A stretch of 17,969 bases of DNA from Lachnospiraceae bacterium. GTDB taxonomy: Bacteria; Bacillota; Clostridia; Lachnospirales; Lachnospiraceae. How positions within the stretch are numbered: the first letter of the stretch is position 1; each line of letters begins with the position of its first letter. Of this stretch, positions 7,765 through 14,496 are shown in pieces. The translations under genes and the position numbers were made by a program. The stretch is from NCBI GenBank assembly GCA_900769175.1, contig CAAGFP010000171.1:1-17969 (forward strand), written 5' to 3'. Below the pieces are notes generated by a model, which saw only the letters and a program-made list of their open reading frames with translations, searched no databases and had not been told where the DNA came from.

Positions 7765-7831
7765 TTGATGTATAGCGTATGGTTCCCGTTCCTTGGCAGT
7801 CGATAGAATGAAGGAGACCTTAATAAATAAA

Positions 7832-8674
7832 ATGTGTGGATATCAGACAAACCCCCGAAAAGCGATGAACCTTCTAATGACGCTGGATTCCGGTTATCTT
7901 CATCAGCTTTGCGTATTATTAGCTTCCGTAAAGCGACATAACCCGGATACAGAACTGTCGGTGTATCTTTTACATACCGCTTTGAACGAGGAGCACTTTT
8001 CTGAAATCCGGGAAGTGCTGGCTTCCGATGGTGTGCTTTGCCCCATAAAAATAGACGCGGCAGAATTTTCGGATGCACCTATAACGGATCGCTATCCGCC
8101 AGAAATGTATTATCGGCTTCTGGCGGCGAAATATCTGCCAGATTCGTTAGAGCGAATTCTCTACTTAGATCCGGATACTGTGGTTCTGAAAAGCTTGTGG
8201 GAACTTTACAATATGCCCTTTGAAGGTTGCCTGTTGGCTGCGGCGTCCCATGTTGGGAAATTGATGAGCTTACTTAATGCCGCACGGTTGAATACATGGG
8301 AAAAAGACGAACCCTATATCAACTCCGGCGTTATGCTGTTAAACTTGGAACAGTTGAGAATATCTCAAAGCGAAGAGGAGATATATGCATACATCCGCAG
8401 GTGTAGGAATCGCCTGATTCTTCCAGATCAGGATATTATCAGTGGCCTGTATGGTTCGGAAATCAAGTTGATCGATCCGTTTCTCTATAACATGACTGAG
8501 CGTATTTATGAGTTTCGCATGGCGACAGAGGTCTGGCATAATCTGGACTGGGTCAAAGCCCATACGGTGATTGTGCATTACTGTGGCCGAAATAAGCCAT
8601 GGAAGGATAAATATATAGGTGCACTTGATATTTTTTATGAGGATGCAGAGGCGTATCTGAATATGTTTCATTAA
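7832..8674 (+). CDS. Glycosyltransferase family 8 protein
   Basis: This cytoplasmic glycosyltransferase of about 280 residues transfers a sugar from a nucleotide sugar, probably UDP-glucose or UDP-galactose, to an unknown acceptor. With the start at 7832 it shows an N-terminal NLLMTLDSGYLHQL strand, the metal-binding D113-P-D115 in YLDPDTVVL, then NSGVMLLNL and DQDI motifs. The C-terminal H249-YCGRNK-PW is the HxxGxxKPW metal/diphosphate site of GT8. No membrane segment is present. Start choice is uncertain: AAGGAG at 7811-7816 is 15 nt from the ATG at 7832, and ATG 7808, ATG 7865 and TTG 7793 are alternatives. tetR begins about 30 nt downstream, suggesting one transcript. GT8 enzymes of this type often decorate lipopolysaccharide, glycolipids or cell-wall polymers. 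Confidence 0.85.
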   Translation: MCGYQTNPRKAMNLLMTLDSGYLHQLCVLLASVKRHNPDTELSVYLLHTALNEEHFSEIREVLASDGVLCPIKIDAAEFSDAPITDRYPPEMYYRLLAAKYLPDSLERILYLDPDTVVLKSLWELYNMPFEGCLLAAASHVGKLMSLLNAARLNTWEKDEPYINSGVMLLNLEQLRISQSEEEIYAYIRRCRNRLILPDQDIISGLYGSEIKLIDPFLYNMTERIYEFRMATEVWHNLDWVKAHTVIVHYCGRNKPWKDKYIGALDIFYEDAEAYLNMFH

Positions 8675-8703
8675 AGCAAAGAGAGGGAAAGTTGGAAAAT
8701 CAC

Positions 8704-9279
8704 ATGGCAAACTATACGATAAAAGCAATCATGAAAAACTTTGAAGAAATGCTTGTGGAGATGCCTTTTAGTAAAGTTACGGTATCTGCTCTTGTGGAAA
8801 GATGCGAGATCAGCTCGAACACCTTTTATTATCATTTCCGGGATATATATGAGCTACTGGATGCTTGGCTTACCTCAAAAGAAAAAAAGTACATTGACTC
8901 AATTGATATAATTGAGAACTGGTCGGAAAGTCTAAAGCGGTTTTTGAAAGCAATGCAGGAAAACTCCAAATTGGTTTATCATATTTCTGACTCTATACCC
9001 AGAGACCATTTGGAGCGATTTGTTTTTGGCAGGATGCAAGAACGATTTTATGAAGTGGCTAAAAAGCGTGTCGGTGATGCTCCGGTTTCGGAGGATTTCG
9101 TGCAAAAACTGGGAGGGTTTTATTGTTACTCTGTTTTTGGGTTTGTACTTAAATTCCTTTGGGATCATATGAAAGCAGATGTAGATGAGAGCGTTGATCA
9201 GATAATAGAGATTTTCTATGGGGTCACAGAATATATGATAGCCAAGGAGACGGGTAATTTAAATCAGAATGAAAAATAG
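8704..9279 (+). CDS. TetR/AcrR-family transcriptional regulator
   Basis: The 191-residue protein has an N-terminal TetR helix-turn-helix (about residues 5-50: TVSALVERCEISSNTFYYHF is the typical turn and recognition helix). An all-helical C-terminal ligand domain of the DhaS/TetR_C type follows. Proteins of this build bind palindromic operators as dimers and release them on ligand binding. The ATG at 8704 is preferred although GAGGG is 16 nt away; TTG at 8692 in frame has GAGGG at 4 nt and would add four residues. It is followed by a strong terminator and then the radical SAM unit, which begins behind its own possible promoter and palindrome. It is the obvious candidate regulator of that unit, though no binding site can be proved here. 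Confidence 0.85.
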   Translation: MANYTIKAIMKNFEEMLVEMPFSKVTVSALVERCEISSNTFYYHFRDIYELLDAWLTSKEKKYIDSIDIIENWSESLKRFLKAMQENSKLVYHISDSIPRDHLERFVFGRMQERFYEVAKKRVGDAPVSEDFVQKLGGFYCYSVFGFVLKFLWDHMKADVDESVDQIIEIFYGVTEYMIAKETGNLNQNEK

Positions 9280-9308
9280 AAAAACAACACAATAAAGTTG
9301 TTCGTTTT
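9280..9308 (+). terminator. Weak hairpin directly after tetR
   Basis: AACAAC (9283-9288) can pair with GTTGTT (9297-9302) around an 8-base loop, followed by CGTTTTT. The stem is short and AT-rich, so it would act at best as a helper to the stronger hairpin just downstream. Confidence 0.35.
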
Positions 9309-9316
9309 TGTATATA

Positions 9317-9356
9317 AGCAGAAATTCCTTAAATTTTGAGGAATTTCTGCTTTTTC
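9317..9356 (+). terminator. Strong rho-independent terminator after tetR
   Basis: A 13-bp perfect stem (AGCAGAAATTCCT at 9317-9329 with its complement at 9339-9351) has a 9-base loop and a TTTTTC tail. It separates the GT8-tetR transcript from the radical SAM transcript. Confidence 0.9.
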
Positions 9357-9416
9357 TACTATTTCAACAGATTTCGACCGTTTCTCCTAAATAGTATAGA
9401 CAGCTTTGTTTCCCAG

Positions 9417-9445
9417 TGGCAACTCTCATTGTCAATTGTTAAAAT
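9417..9445 (+). promoter_or_regulatory. Candidate promoter of the radical SAM-metK unit (extended -10)
   Basis: TAAAAT at 9440-9445 is preceded by TGT, giving an extended -10 element. TGGCAA at 9417-9422 lies 17 nt upstream as a poor -35. It sits after the tetR terminator and about 90 nt before the radical SAM start, where a promoter is required. Confidence 0.45.
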
Positions 9446-9461
9446 GTATTCAGGATTTAAC

Positions 9462-9494
9462 CGAAGAAAAAATCGGACAAAAACATTTTCTTCG
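9462..9494. promoter_or_regulatory. Inverted repeat between promoter and radical SAM gene, possible TetR operator
   Basis: CGAAGAAAA (9462-9470) and TTTTCTTCG (9486-9494) are perfect 9-bp inverted arms separated by 15 nt. They lie just downstream of the candidate -10 and 39 nt before the start codon. The place fits an operator for the adjacent TetR protein. A 5'-UTR hairpin is the alternative, though there is no T tail. Confidence 0.42.
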
Positions 9495-9533
9495 ATTCCA
9501 ACTACAATACATAACAGAAAAGGAGCCTTCATT

Positions 9534-10898
9534 ATGAATGTATCAACAACTATTAAAAAACTGGGTATTGAACAGGCATTTAAGTATCTCTACAAAGAAC
9601 CTGAAAAGAATTTGGTTAAGTTGATGGACTGGGCCGACAAGTTTACCAAAGGTGAATTTGAAACGCAAAGAAGAATGATTCGTCACGCTATCGAAAATCC
9701 TGATGACGCATATTATCCTTACATTCGCCATCTGATCAATGATGTTGATCATGAAGTTTTAACTACTGTGGCCGTGAATTTCTTCATCAACGCTTCCATG
9801 GTGGGTTGGGATATTCAGGAAGAAGCCAGAAAAAAATACAATTGCAATATTCCTTGGGCGATCCTCTTCGATGTGACCTCCGCTTGTAATCTCCATTGTA
9901 CCGGCTGCTGGGCGGCAGAATACGGCAATAAATTGAATCTGACTTTTGAAGAGATGGACAACATTGTATCCCAGGGCAAAGAACTCGGAGTTTATATGTA
10001 TGTTTGTGCCGGCGGTGAACCGATGGTTCGCAAGGACGATTTGATTCGGTTGTGTGAAAAGCATAATGACTGTGTCTTTCTCGCTTTCACGAACGGCACC
10101 CTGATCGACGATAAATTTGCCGATGAAATGTTGAGGGTAAAGAACTTTATTCCCGCTATCTCTTTGGAGGGCAACGAGGCGGCTACTGACAGCCGCAGAG
10201 GCGCAGGTACATATCAGAAGGTAATCAAAGCCATGAAGCTGCTTCATGAGCGCAAGCTGCTTTATGGAATCTCTTCCTGCTATACAAGTGTCAATTTCGA
10301 TGCGATTACCTCTGACGAGTATTATCAGAGCCTTATTGACATGGGCGCCTATTTCATTTGGTACTTCCACTATATGCCTGTTGGCAACGATGCAGCCCCA
10401 GAACTGTTGCCGACTCCGGAGCAGCGTGAGGTCGTTTACCACCGTATCCGTGAGCTACGCGCCACCAAGCCGCTGTTTGCCATTGACTTCCAGAACGATG
10501 GCGAGTATGTGGGCGGCTGTATAGCCGGTGGCAAGCGTTATCTGCACATCAATGCCAACGGTGATGTGGATCCCTGCGTATTCGTGCATTACGCAAATAC
10601 CAACATTCGCACCAGCACACTGCTTGAATCCCTGCAAAGCCCGCTTTTCATGGCCTACCATGACAATATGCCCTTTAACGATAACATGCTTCGCCCCTGC
10701 CCTATGCTGGAAAATCCGGAATATCTGCGAAAAATGGTAAAGGAAACCGGTGCTCATTCTACCGACCTCCAGTCGCCGGAAAATATTGACCATCTGTGTG
10801 ATAAGTGCGTTGCTTATGCTAATTGCTGGAAGCCGGAAGCAGATAAATTGTGGGCAGAAAACAGGGCTGAAAAGGAAGAAAAGGAAGATCAGAAATAA
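9534..10898 (+). CDS. Radical SAM enzyme with SPASM-type C-terminal cluster domain
   Basis: The 454-residue cytoplasmic iron-sulfur enzyme starts at 9534 behind AAAAGGAG at 8 nt. The frame is open back to 9336, but nothing supports an earlier start. An N-terminal helical domain of about 105 residues precedes the radical SAM barrel, which carries C118-x3-C122-x2-C125 for the [4Fe-4S]-SAM cluster and GGEP (160-163) for SAM binding. The C-terminal region has C329-x13-G-x4-C348, C389, and C422-x2-C425-x5-C431, matching the first two parts of the SPASM pattern. The last CX3C cysteine of standard SPASM is replaced by Glu, so one auxiliary cluster may be unusual. It acts on an unknown substrate by radical chemistry. 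The metK gene 55 nt downstream suggests high SAM demand, and nearby phospholipid genes hint at a lipid substrate. A peptide or protein substrate, usual for SPASM enzymes, remains possible. Confidence 0.85.
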   Translation: MNVSTTIKKLGIEQAFKYLYKEPEKNLVKLMDWADKFTKGEFETQRRMIRHAIENPDDAYYPYIRHLINDVDHEVLTTVAVNFFINASMVGWDIQEEARKKYNCNIPWAILFDVTSACNLHCTGCWAAEYGNKLNLTFEEMDNIVSQGKELGVYMYVCAGGEPMVRKDDLIRLCEKHNDCVFLAFTNGTLIDDKFADEMLRVKNFIPAISLEGNEAATDSRRGAGTYQKVIKAMKLLHERKLLYGISSCYTSVNFDAITSDEYYQSLIDMGAYFIWYFHYMPVGNDAAPELLPTPEQREVVYHRIRELRATKPLFAIDFQNDGEYVGGCIAGGKRYLHINANGDVDPCVFVHYANTNIRTSTLLESLQSPLFMAYHDNMPFNDNMLRPCPMLENPEYLRKMVKETGAHSTDLQSPENIDHLCDKCVAYANCWKPEADKLWAENRAEKEEKEDQK

Positions 10899-10953
10899 AC
10901 CATATGGGAATTAGTCGCATAGAAACTGGAAAATAATAAAAGGAGAATAATTT

Positions 10954-12114
10954 ATGAATCAATTTTTTACATCGGAGTCTGTTACCTGCGGGCATCCGGA
11001 TAAGGTATGCGATCAGATTGCAGACAGAATCTTAGATGAAATGCTGATGCAGGATCCTGCATCTCGTTCGGCGTGTGAAGTGACCTGTGCTACTAACCAG
11101 GTTCACATTTTTGGCGAAGTCACTACTACAGCTAAGGTTGACTATGAAGCAGTGGCAAGAAAAGTAATCGCGGAGATCGGATATACTGCGCTTGGAAGAG
11201 GATTTGACTCAGAAAACTGTAGAATTACTGTTGATCTGCATGAGCAATCCCCCGATATTGCCATGGGTATCACACGGAGAGGAAAAGTCGAAGAATTAAA
11301 CAGTGGTGCAGGGGATCAAGGTATGATGTTTGGCTTTGCATGCCGGGAAACAGAGAGTCTTATGCCGCTTCCTATTGAGCTGGCTCACGGGCTTGTTAAA
11401 CGCCTGGAGCGTGTGCGGAGGATACAAGAACTTCCCTATCTTCTTCCCGATGGAAAAGCTCAGGTGACGGTGGAGTATGAGGAGGATCGACCAAGGCGGG
11501 TTTCTACCGTGATTCTGTCTGCCCAGCACTGCGAGGAGGCGGACATTGATACAATCCGGAGGGATATTACACAGCACGTCATTGTTCCGACTATTCCAAA
11601 GGGATTGTTGGATGAAGATACCCAGATCTTCATCAATCCAACTGGTCGTTTTGTGGTTGGAGGACCGGCGGGAGATTCCGGTTTGACCGGGCGGAAACTG
11701 ATTGTGGATACCTACGGTGGTTACGCTCGTCACGGCGGTGGCTCGTTCTCCGGTAAGGATCCCACAAAGGTGGATAGAAGCGGAGCTTATATGGCTCGCT
11801 ACATAGCGAAAAACATTGTAGCGGCGGGACTTGCAGATAAATGTGAGGTACAGTTGGGCTATTCCATCGGTTTGGCAGAGCCGGTATCTGTGCGCATTGA
11901 CACTTTTGGGACGGAAAAAATGGTAAAAGCTGCATTATATGAGATTGTGCGGAAACAGGTAGATCTGCGTCCGGCTGCAATCATCCAAAAGTTTGGACTG
12001 ACTCGCCCTATATACGCTTCCGTTTCTTGCTATGGTCACTTTGGTAACAGTGCTGCAACGATGCCCTGGGAGCAGAACGACTTGGCAGAGCAACTGAAAA
12101 GGTCATTCAACTAA
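10954..12114 (+). CDS. metK: S-adenosylmethionine synthetase (methionine adenosyltransferase), divergent copy
   Basis: This 386-residue enzyme makes SAM from ATP and methionine. Family signatures are present in order: FTSESVTCGHPDKVCDQIAD (about residues 5-24), GAGDQGMMFGFA (ATP-binding loop, about 117-128), GKAQVTVEY, INPTGRFVVGGP, and GGGSFSGKDPTKVDRSGAYM (phosphate-binding loop). The usual Glu before GHPDK is Cys here, and several surrounding positions differ from the housekeeping type. It sits 55 nt after the radical SAM gene, behind AAAGGAG. I infer it is an accessory copy dedicated to this operon, with the housekeeping metK elsewhere in the genome. It could instead be the only copy. Confidence 0.92.
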   Translation: MNQFFTSESVTCGHPDKVCDQIADRILDEMLMQDPASRSACEVTCATNQVHIFGEVTTTAKVDYEAVARKVIAEIGYTALGRGFDSENCRITVDLHEQSPDIAMGITRRGKVEELNSGAGDQGMMFGFACRETESLMPLPIELAHGLVKRLERVRRIQELPYLLPDGKAQVTVEYEEDRPRRVSTVILSAQHCEEADIDTIRRDITQHVIVPTIPKGLLDEDTQIFINPTGRFVVGGPAGDSGLTGRKLIVDTYGGYARHGGGSFSGKDPTKVDRSGAYMARYIAKNIVAAGLADKCEVQLGYSIGLAEPVSVRIDTFGTEKMVKAALYEIVRKQVDLRPAAIIQKFGLTRPIYASVSCYGHFGNSAATMPWEQNDLAEQLKRSFN

Positions 12115-12152
12115 ACCTTTTCATCCAAACAATTAAGGAGGAAATGTTTATC

Positions 12153-12416
12153 ATGGGAATGACATCTTTATTGCTGGCTTTAGCCGGCATTATAACAACG
12201 CTTATTCATTATGCAAACCACAGCATTGCGATGGGTGTAATATCGGCTATATTGTTGCTGCTTTCTTTTATCCTTGGAACAAAGGATATGAAAAAACAGG
12301 AGAAAAGCGGAGGGATTAACGCCATGATTTTTAATCCGGGAATGCTGGGACATGGGGCGTCGTCTATCGTACTCGTTGTCTGCGGAATTATGTGTATTAT
12401 CGCAAATGTGAGATAA
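12153..12416 (+). CDS. Small two- or three-helix membrane protein, unknown function
   Basis: I do not recognise this 87-residue hydrophobic protein. It has two N-terminal membrane segments (about residues 3-19 and 25-42), a basic loop (KDMKKQEKSGG), then a Gly-rich stretch and a third membrane helix near the C terminus (about 67-84). AAGGAGG ends 11 nt before the ATG at 12153. The ATG at 12144 is only 2 nt from that site, so it is less likely. It lies between metK and an HdeD-like gene with short gaps (38 and 33 nt), so it is probably co-transcribed. It could be a subunit or helper of the other membrane proteins. Confidence 0.72.
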   Translation: MGMTSLLLALAGIITTLIHYANHSIAMGVISAILLLLSFILGTKDMKKQEKSGGINAMIFNPGMLGHGASSIVLVVCGIMCIIANVR

Positions 12417-12449
12417 ATTTTATATCTCTGTTTGTCAGGAGGAATTGCA

Positions 12450-13037
12450 ATGAAAGAAAAATGGAAACATTTTCGTTTATGGGCAATTGTTATGAGCATC
12501 TGTATGCTTGTTCTTGGTGTGATGATGTTGATCTGGCCGAAAATTTCCGCTGTAGCTGTCTGCTGCGTTTTGGGAGTTGTTTGCATCGGGACTGGCATTT
12601 ATGAGATCGTTCGCTATTTTAAAATAGGTTTTGTCGGTTTGTTTTTTCAATATGATTTGGCGGTAGGTATTTTCAGTATTTTAGCTGGAATTCTTCTTTT
12701 CATCCATCCCCTTGGAGCAGCAGCATTTTTACCGATTGTAGCCGGAATCTATATCGTGATGGGAAGCATCTTCGATATTCAGATATCTGCTGAAATGCGG
12801 AGAATCGGAATCGGCAACTGGGTACTGTCCTTGGTATTGGGAATTATAGGCGCGGTTTTTGCTTTCTTTTTGATTTTAAATCCTTTCGACGGCATAACAG
12901 CGTTGATGGTCTATGTAGGAATTTCGCTGATTATTGGAAGCATTCAAAGTCTTTATGTAGTACATTGCATTTCAAGCGCAGTAAAGGCGAGCAAAAATGA
13001 CAATGTAATTGATGTTACATGGACGTCTATGGATTAA
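12450..13037 (+). CDS. HdeD/DUF308-family membrane protein
   Basis: The 195-residue protein has six predicted membrane helices arranged as three similar pairs. Each pair has a Gly-rich start and a Pro at the helix break (LIWPKISAVAV, LFIHPLGAAAF, ILNPFDGITAL). This repeat is typical of the HdeD/DUF308 family. Members are linked to acid resistance in enterics, but their molecular function in Firmicutes is unknown. AGGAGG at 12437-12442 is 7 nt from the ATG at 12450; an upstream in-frame TTG at 12432 overlaps that site and is rejected. It is the last gene before a terminator. Confidence 0.82.
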   Translation: MKEKWKHFRLWAIVMSICMLVLGVMMLIWPKISAVAVCCVLGVVCIGTGIYEIVRYFKIGFVGLFFQYDLAVGIFSILAGILLFIHPLGAAAFLPIVAGIYIVMGSIFDIQISAEMRRIGIGNWVLSLVLGIIGAVFAFFLILNPFDGITALMVYVGISLIIGSIQSLYVVHCISSAVKASKNDNVIDVTWTSMD

Positions 13038-13057
13038 AACGGCGATAAGCCGCTTAT

Positions 13058-13092
13058 GGGTGCGGCGAGCTTTGGATCGGCGCACCCTTTTT
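13058..13092 (+). terminator. Rho-independent terminator after the HdeD-like gene
   Basis: GGGTGCG (13058-13064) pairs with CGCACCC (13081-13087). Beyond a G-G mismatch, CGA pairs with TCG further in. A TTTTT tail follows. It closes the radical SAM-metK-HdeD transcript. Confidence 0.85.
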
Positions 13093-13102
13093 ATATCTTA
13101 AG

Positions 13103-13141
13103 GTTTCCTTCTGTTGCATCCATTCCGGGAAACAGATTTTT
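13103..13141 (+). terminator. Possible second hairpin upstream of the phosphatidyltransferase fusion gene
   Basis: GTTTCC (13103-13108) is complementary to GGAAAC (13128-13133), and CTGTT (13111-13115) to AACAG (13131-13135); only one can form at a time. A run of six Ts follows (13137 onward). It may be a backup terminator or a leader structure of the next transcript. I found no convincing promoter between here and 13237. Confidence 0.3.
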
Positions 13142-13236
13142 TCTATCGTTCCTGATAAGGCAGTGAAAGAATAACAGGTGACGGCAGCAATGGGATTGTG
13201 AAATCGTATAGCAAATAGTTATAGGAGGTGGGAAGA

Positions 13237-14496
13237 ATGCATTACAAATTCACCAAGAAAGACATTTTCACAATTCCCAATGCTATGAGTCTTTTCAGGC
13301 TACTTTTGATTCCTGTTATTATATGGCTTTATTGTGGAAAGCAAAATTATCTGTGGGCGGCTGTGGTAATTGCGCTTTCAGCAGCAACAGATATTGCCGA
13401 TGGAAAAATTGCCAGACGATTTTCTATGGTTTCGGATTTTGGTAAAGTGTTGGACCCTGTTGCGGACAAGCTGACCCAGATGACGCTAATTATCTGTTTG
13501 CTTTCACGATATTCGTGGCTATGGTTTCTGCTTGCATTGTTTGTTGTAAAAGAAGCGCTGATGGCGTTTTGGGGATATCTGACGATAAAACTCACAGATA
13601 GCATTAATAGTGCCAGGTGGTATGGCAAACTGAGTACGGTAATTTTATATTCGTCTATGATAATTCTGTTTTTGTTCCCTAGGGTTTCTGAAACCGTAGC
13701 TGAAGTTTTGATTGTTGCTTGTGCTTTTGTTATGGTGCTTTCCCTTGTCGGTTATGGGAACTTTTACAGAAGTATTCTTACAAAAGAAGTCCTTGAAAAA
13801 AAACGGCAGCAAATAGCAATGTGGACTTGGCGTATCCTGATAGGATTGATTTGGGTTGCCATAATTGTTTTGTTGTTCCTTCATAAGAAGGATTTTACTG
13901 TCGAGGAAATATTGAAATTTACTCCATCTAATCCTGTATTAGCAGCATTGACCATGTTGGCACTATTTGCATTAAAAAGTATCAGTATCGTTCTTTACAG
14001 CGGAATTTTGTATGCAGTAAACGGGATTCTGTTTCCGCTTCCGGTTGCCATCCTTTTAAATATCCTCGGCATAGCGGTTATGGTGACGATTCCATATTTG
14101 ATTGGGAAAAAAGCGGGTTCTTCCAGTGTGGAACGAATTATGGAAAAATATCCGAAGGCAGATAAAATGAGGGAATTTCGTAAGCAGAATGATTTTATTT
14201 TCGTTCTTATGATGCGGGTTATGGGCATTCTTCCCAGCGATATTGTTAGTCTGTATATGGGTGCAATCGGGGTAAATTATCCCAGATACCTTCTAGCCTG
14301 TCTGCTTGGAATGCTCCGTTCTGCGATTACATTTCCAATTATGGGAATGAGTATAACGGATATTCACTCCCCGCTTTTTATTACCGCTTTGTGCGTAGAG
14401 CTTATATTTATGGCAACTTCCATTTTGATTTATAGGATATATAAAAAAAGCACTAATAAGGAGACAACGGTATGGAGAAATATGAAGATACTGTGA
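13237..14496 (+). CDS. Fusion of CDP-alcohol phosphatidyltransferase and VTT/DedA-like membrane domain
   Basis: The 419-residue membrane protein has two domains. Residues about 1-185 form a CDP-alcohol phosphatidyltransferase with the complete motif D52-xx-D55-G56-xx-A59-R60-x8-G69-xxx-D73-xxx-D77, which transfers a phosphatidyl group from CDP-diacylglycerol to an alcohol, as in PgsA. A basic linker with one helix (about 185-215) leads to residues about 225-400, a TVP38/TMEM64/DedA (VTT) domain with ALKSISIVLYSGILYAVNG and a later RVMGILPSDIVSLYMGAIG segment. VTT-domain proteins include lipid scramblases and undecaprenyl-phosphate translocases. The fusion could make a lipid and move it across the membrane. 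AGGAGG at 13223-13228 fixes the ATG at 13237; an in-frame GTG at 13228 overlaps that site. The 3' end overlaps the next gene by 25 nt. Confidence 0.85.
   Translation: MHYKFTKKDIFTIPNAMSLFRLLLIPVIIWLYCGKQNYLWAAVVIALSAATDIADGKIARRFSMVSDFGKVLDPVADKLTQMTLIICLLSRYSWLWFLLALFVVKEALMAFWGYLTIKLTDSINSARWYGKLSTVILYSSMIILFLFPRVSETVAEVLIVACAFVMVLSLVGYGNFYRSILTKEVLEKKRQQIAMWTWRILIGLIWVAIIVLLFLHKKDFTVEEILKFTPSNPVLAALTMLALFALKSISIVLYSGILYAVNGILFPLPVAILLNILGIAVMVTIPYLIGKKAGSSSVERIMEKYPKADKMREFRKQNDFIFVLMMRVMGILPSDIVSLYMGAIGVNYPRYLLACLLGMLRSAITFPIMGMSITDIHSPLFITALCVELIFMATSILIYRIYKKSTNKETTVWRNMKIL

Noticed and set aside
7389..7831. Insertion-sequence or prophage scar as the cause of the gene remnants
   Set aside because: I found no terminal inverted repeats, target-site duplication, transposase or integrase fragment. 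A simple deletion between two genes explains the junction.
9336..9533. 66-codon N-terminal extension of the radical SAM protein
   Set aside because: It starts inside the terminator of tetR and has no ribosome binding site. It includes the candidate promoter and inverted repeat, while AAAAGGAG precedes the ATG at 9534.
9759..10442. 227-codon open frame on the minus strand inside the radical SAM gene
   Set aside because: It is fully antisense to a gene with clear motifs, has no recognisable domain or ribosome binding site, and is an expected shadow of codon bias.
13196..13224. TTGTGA-17-TTATAG as a promoter for the phosphatidyltransferase fusion gene
   Set aside because: The -10 box would overlap the ribosome binding site, so transcription would begin at or after it. 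The gene is more likely read from upstream or from a promoter I could not identify.
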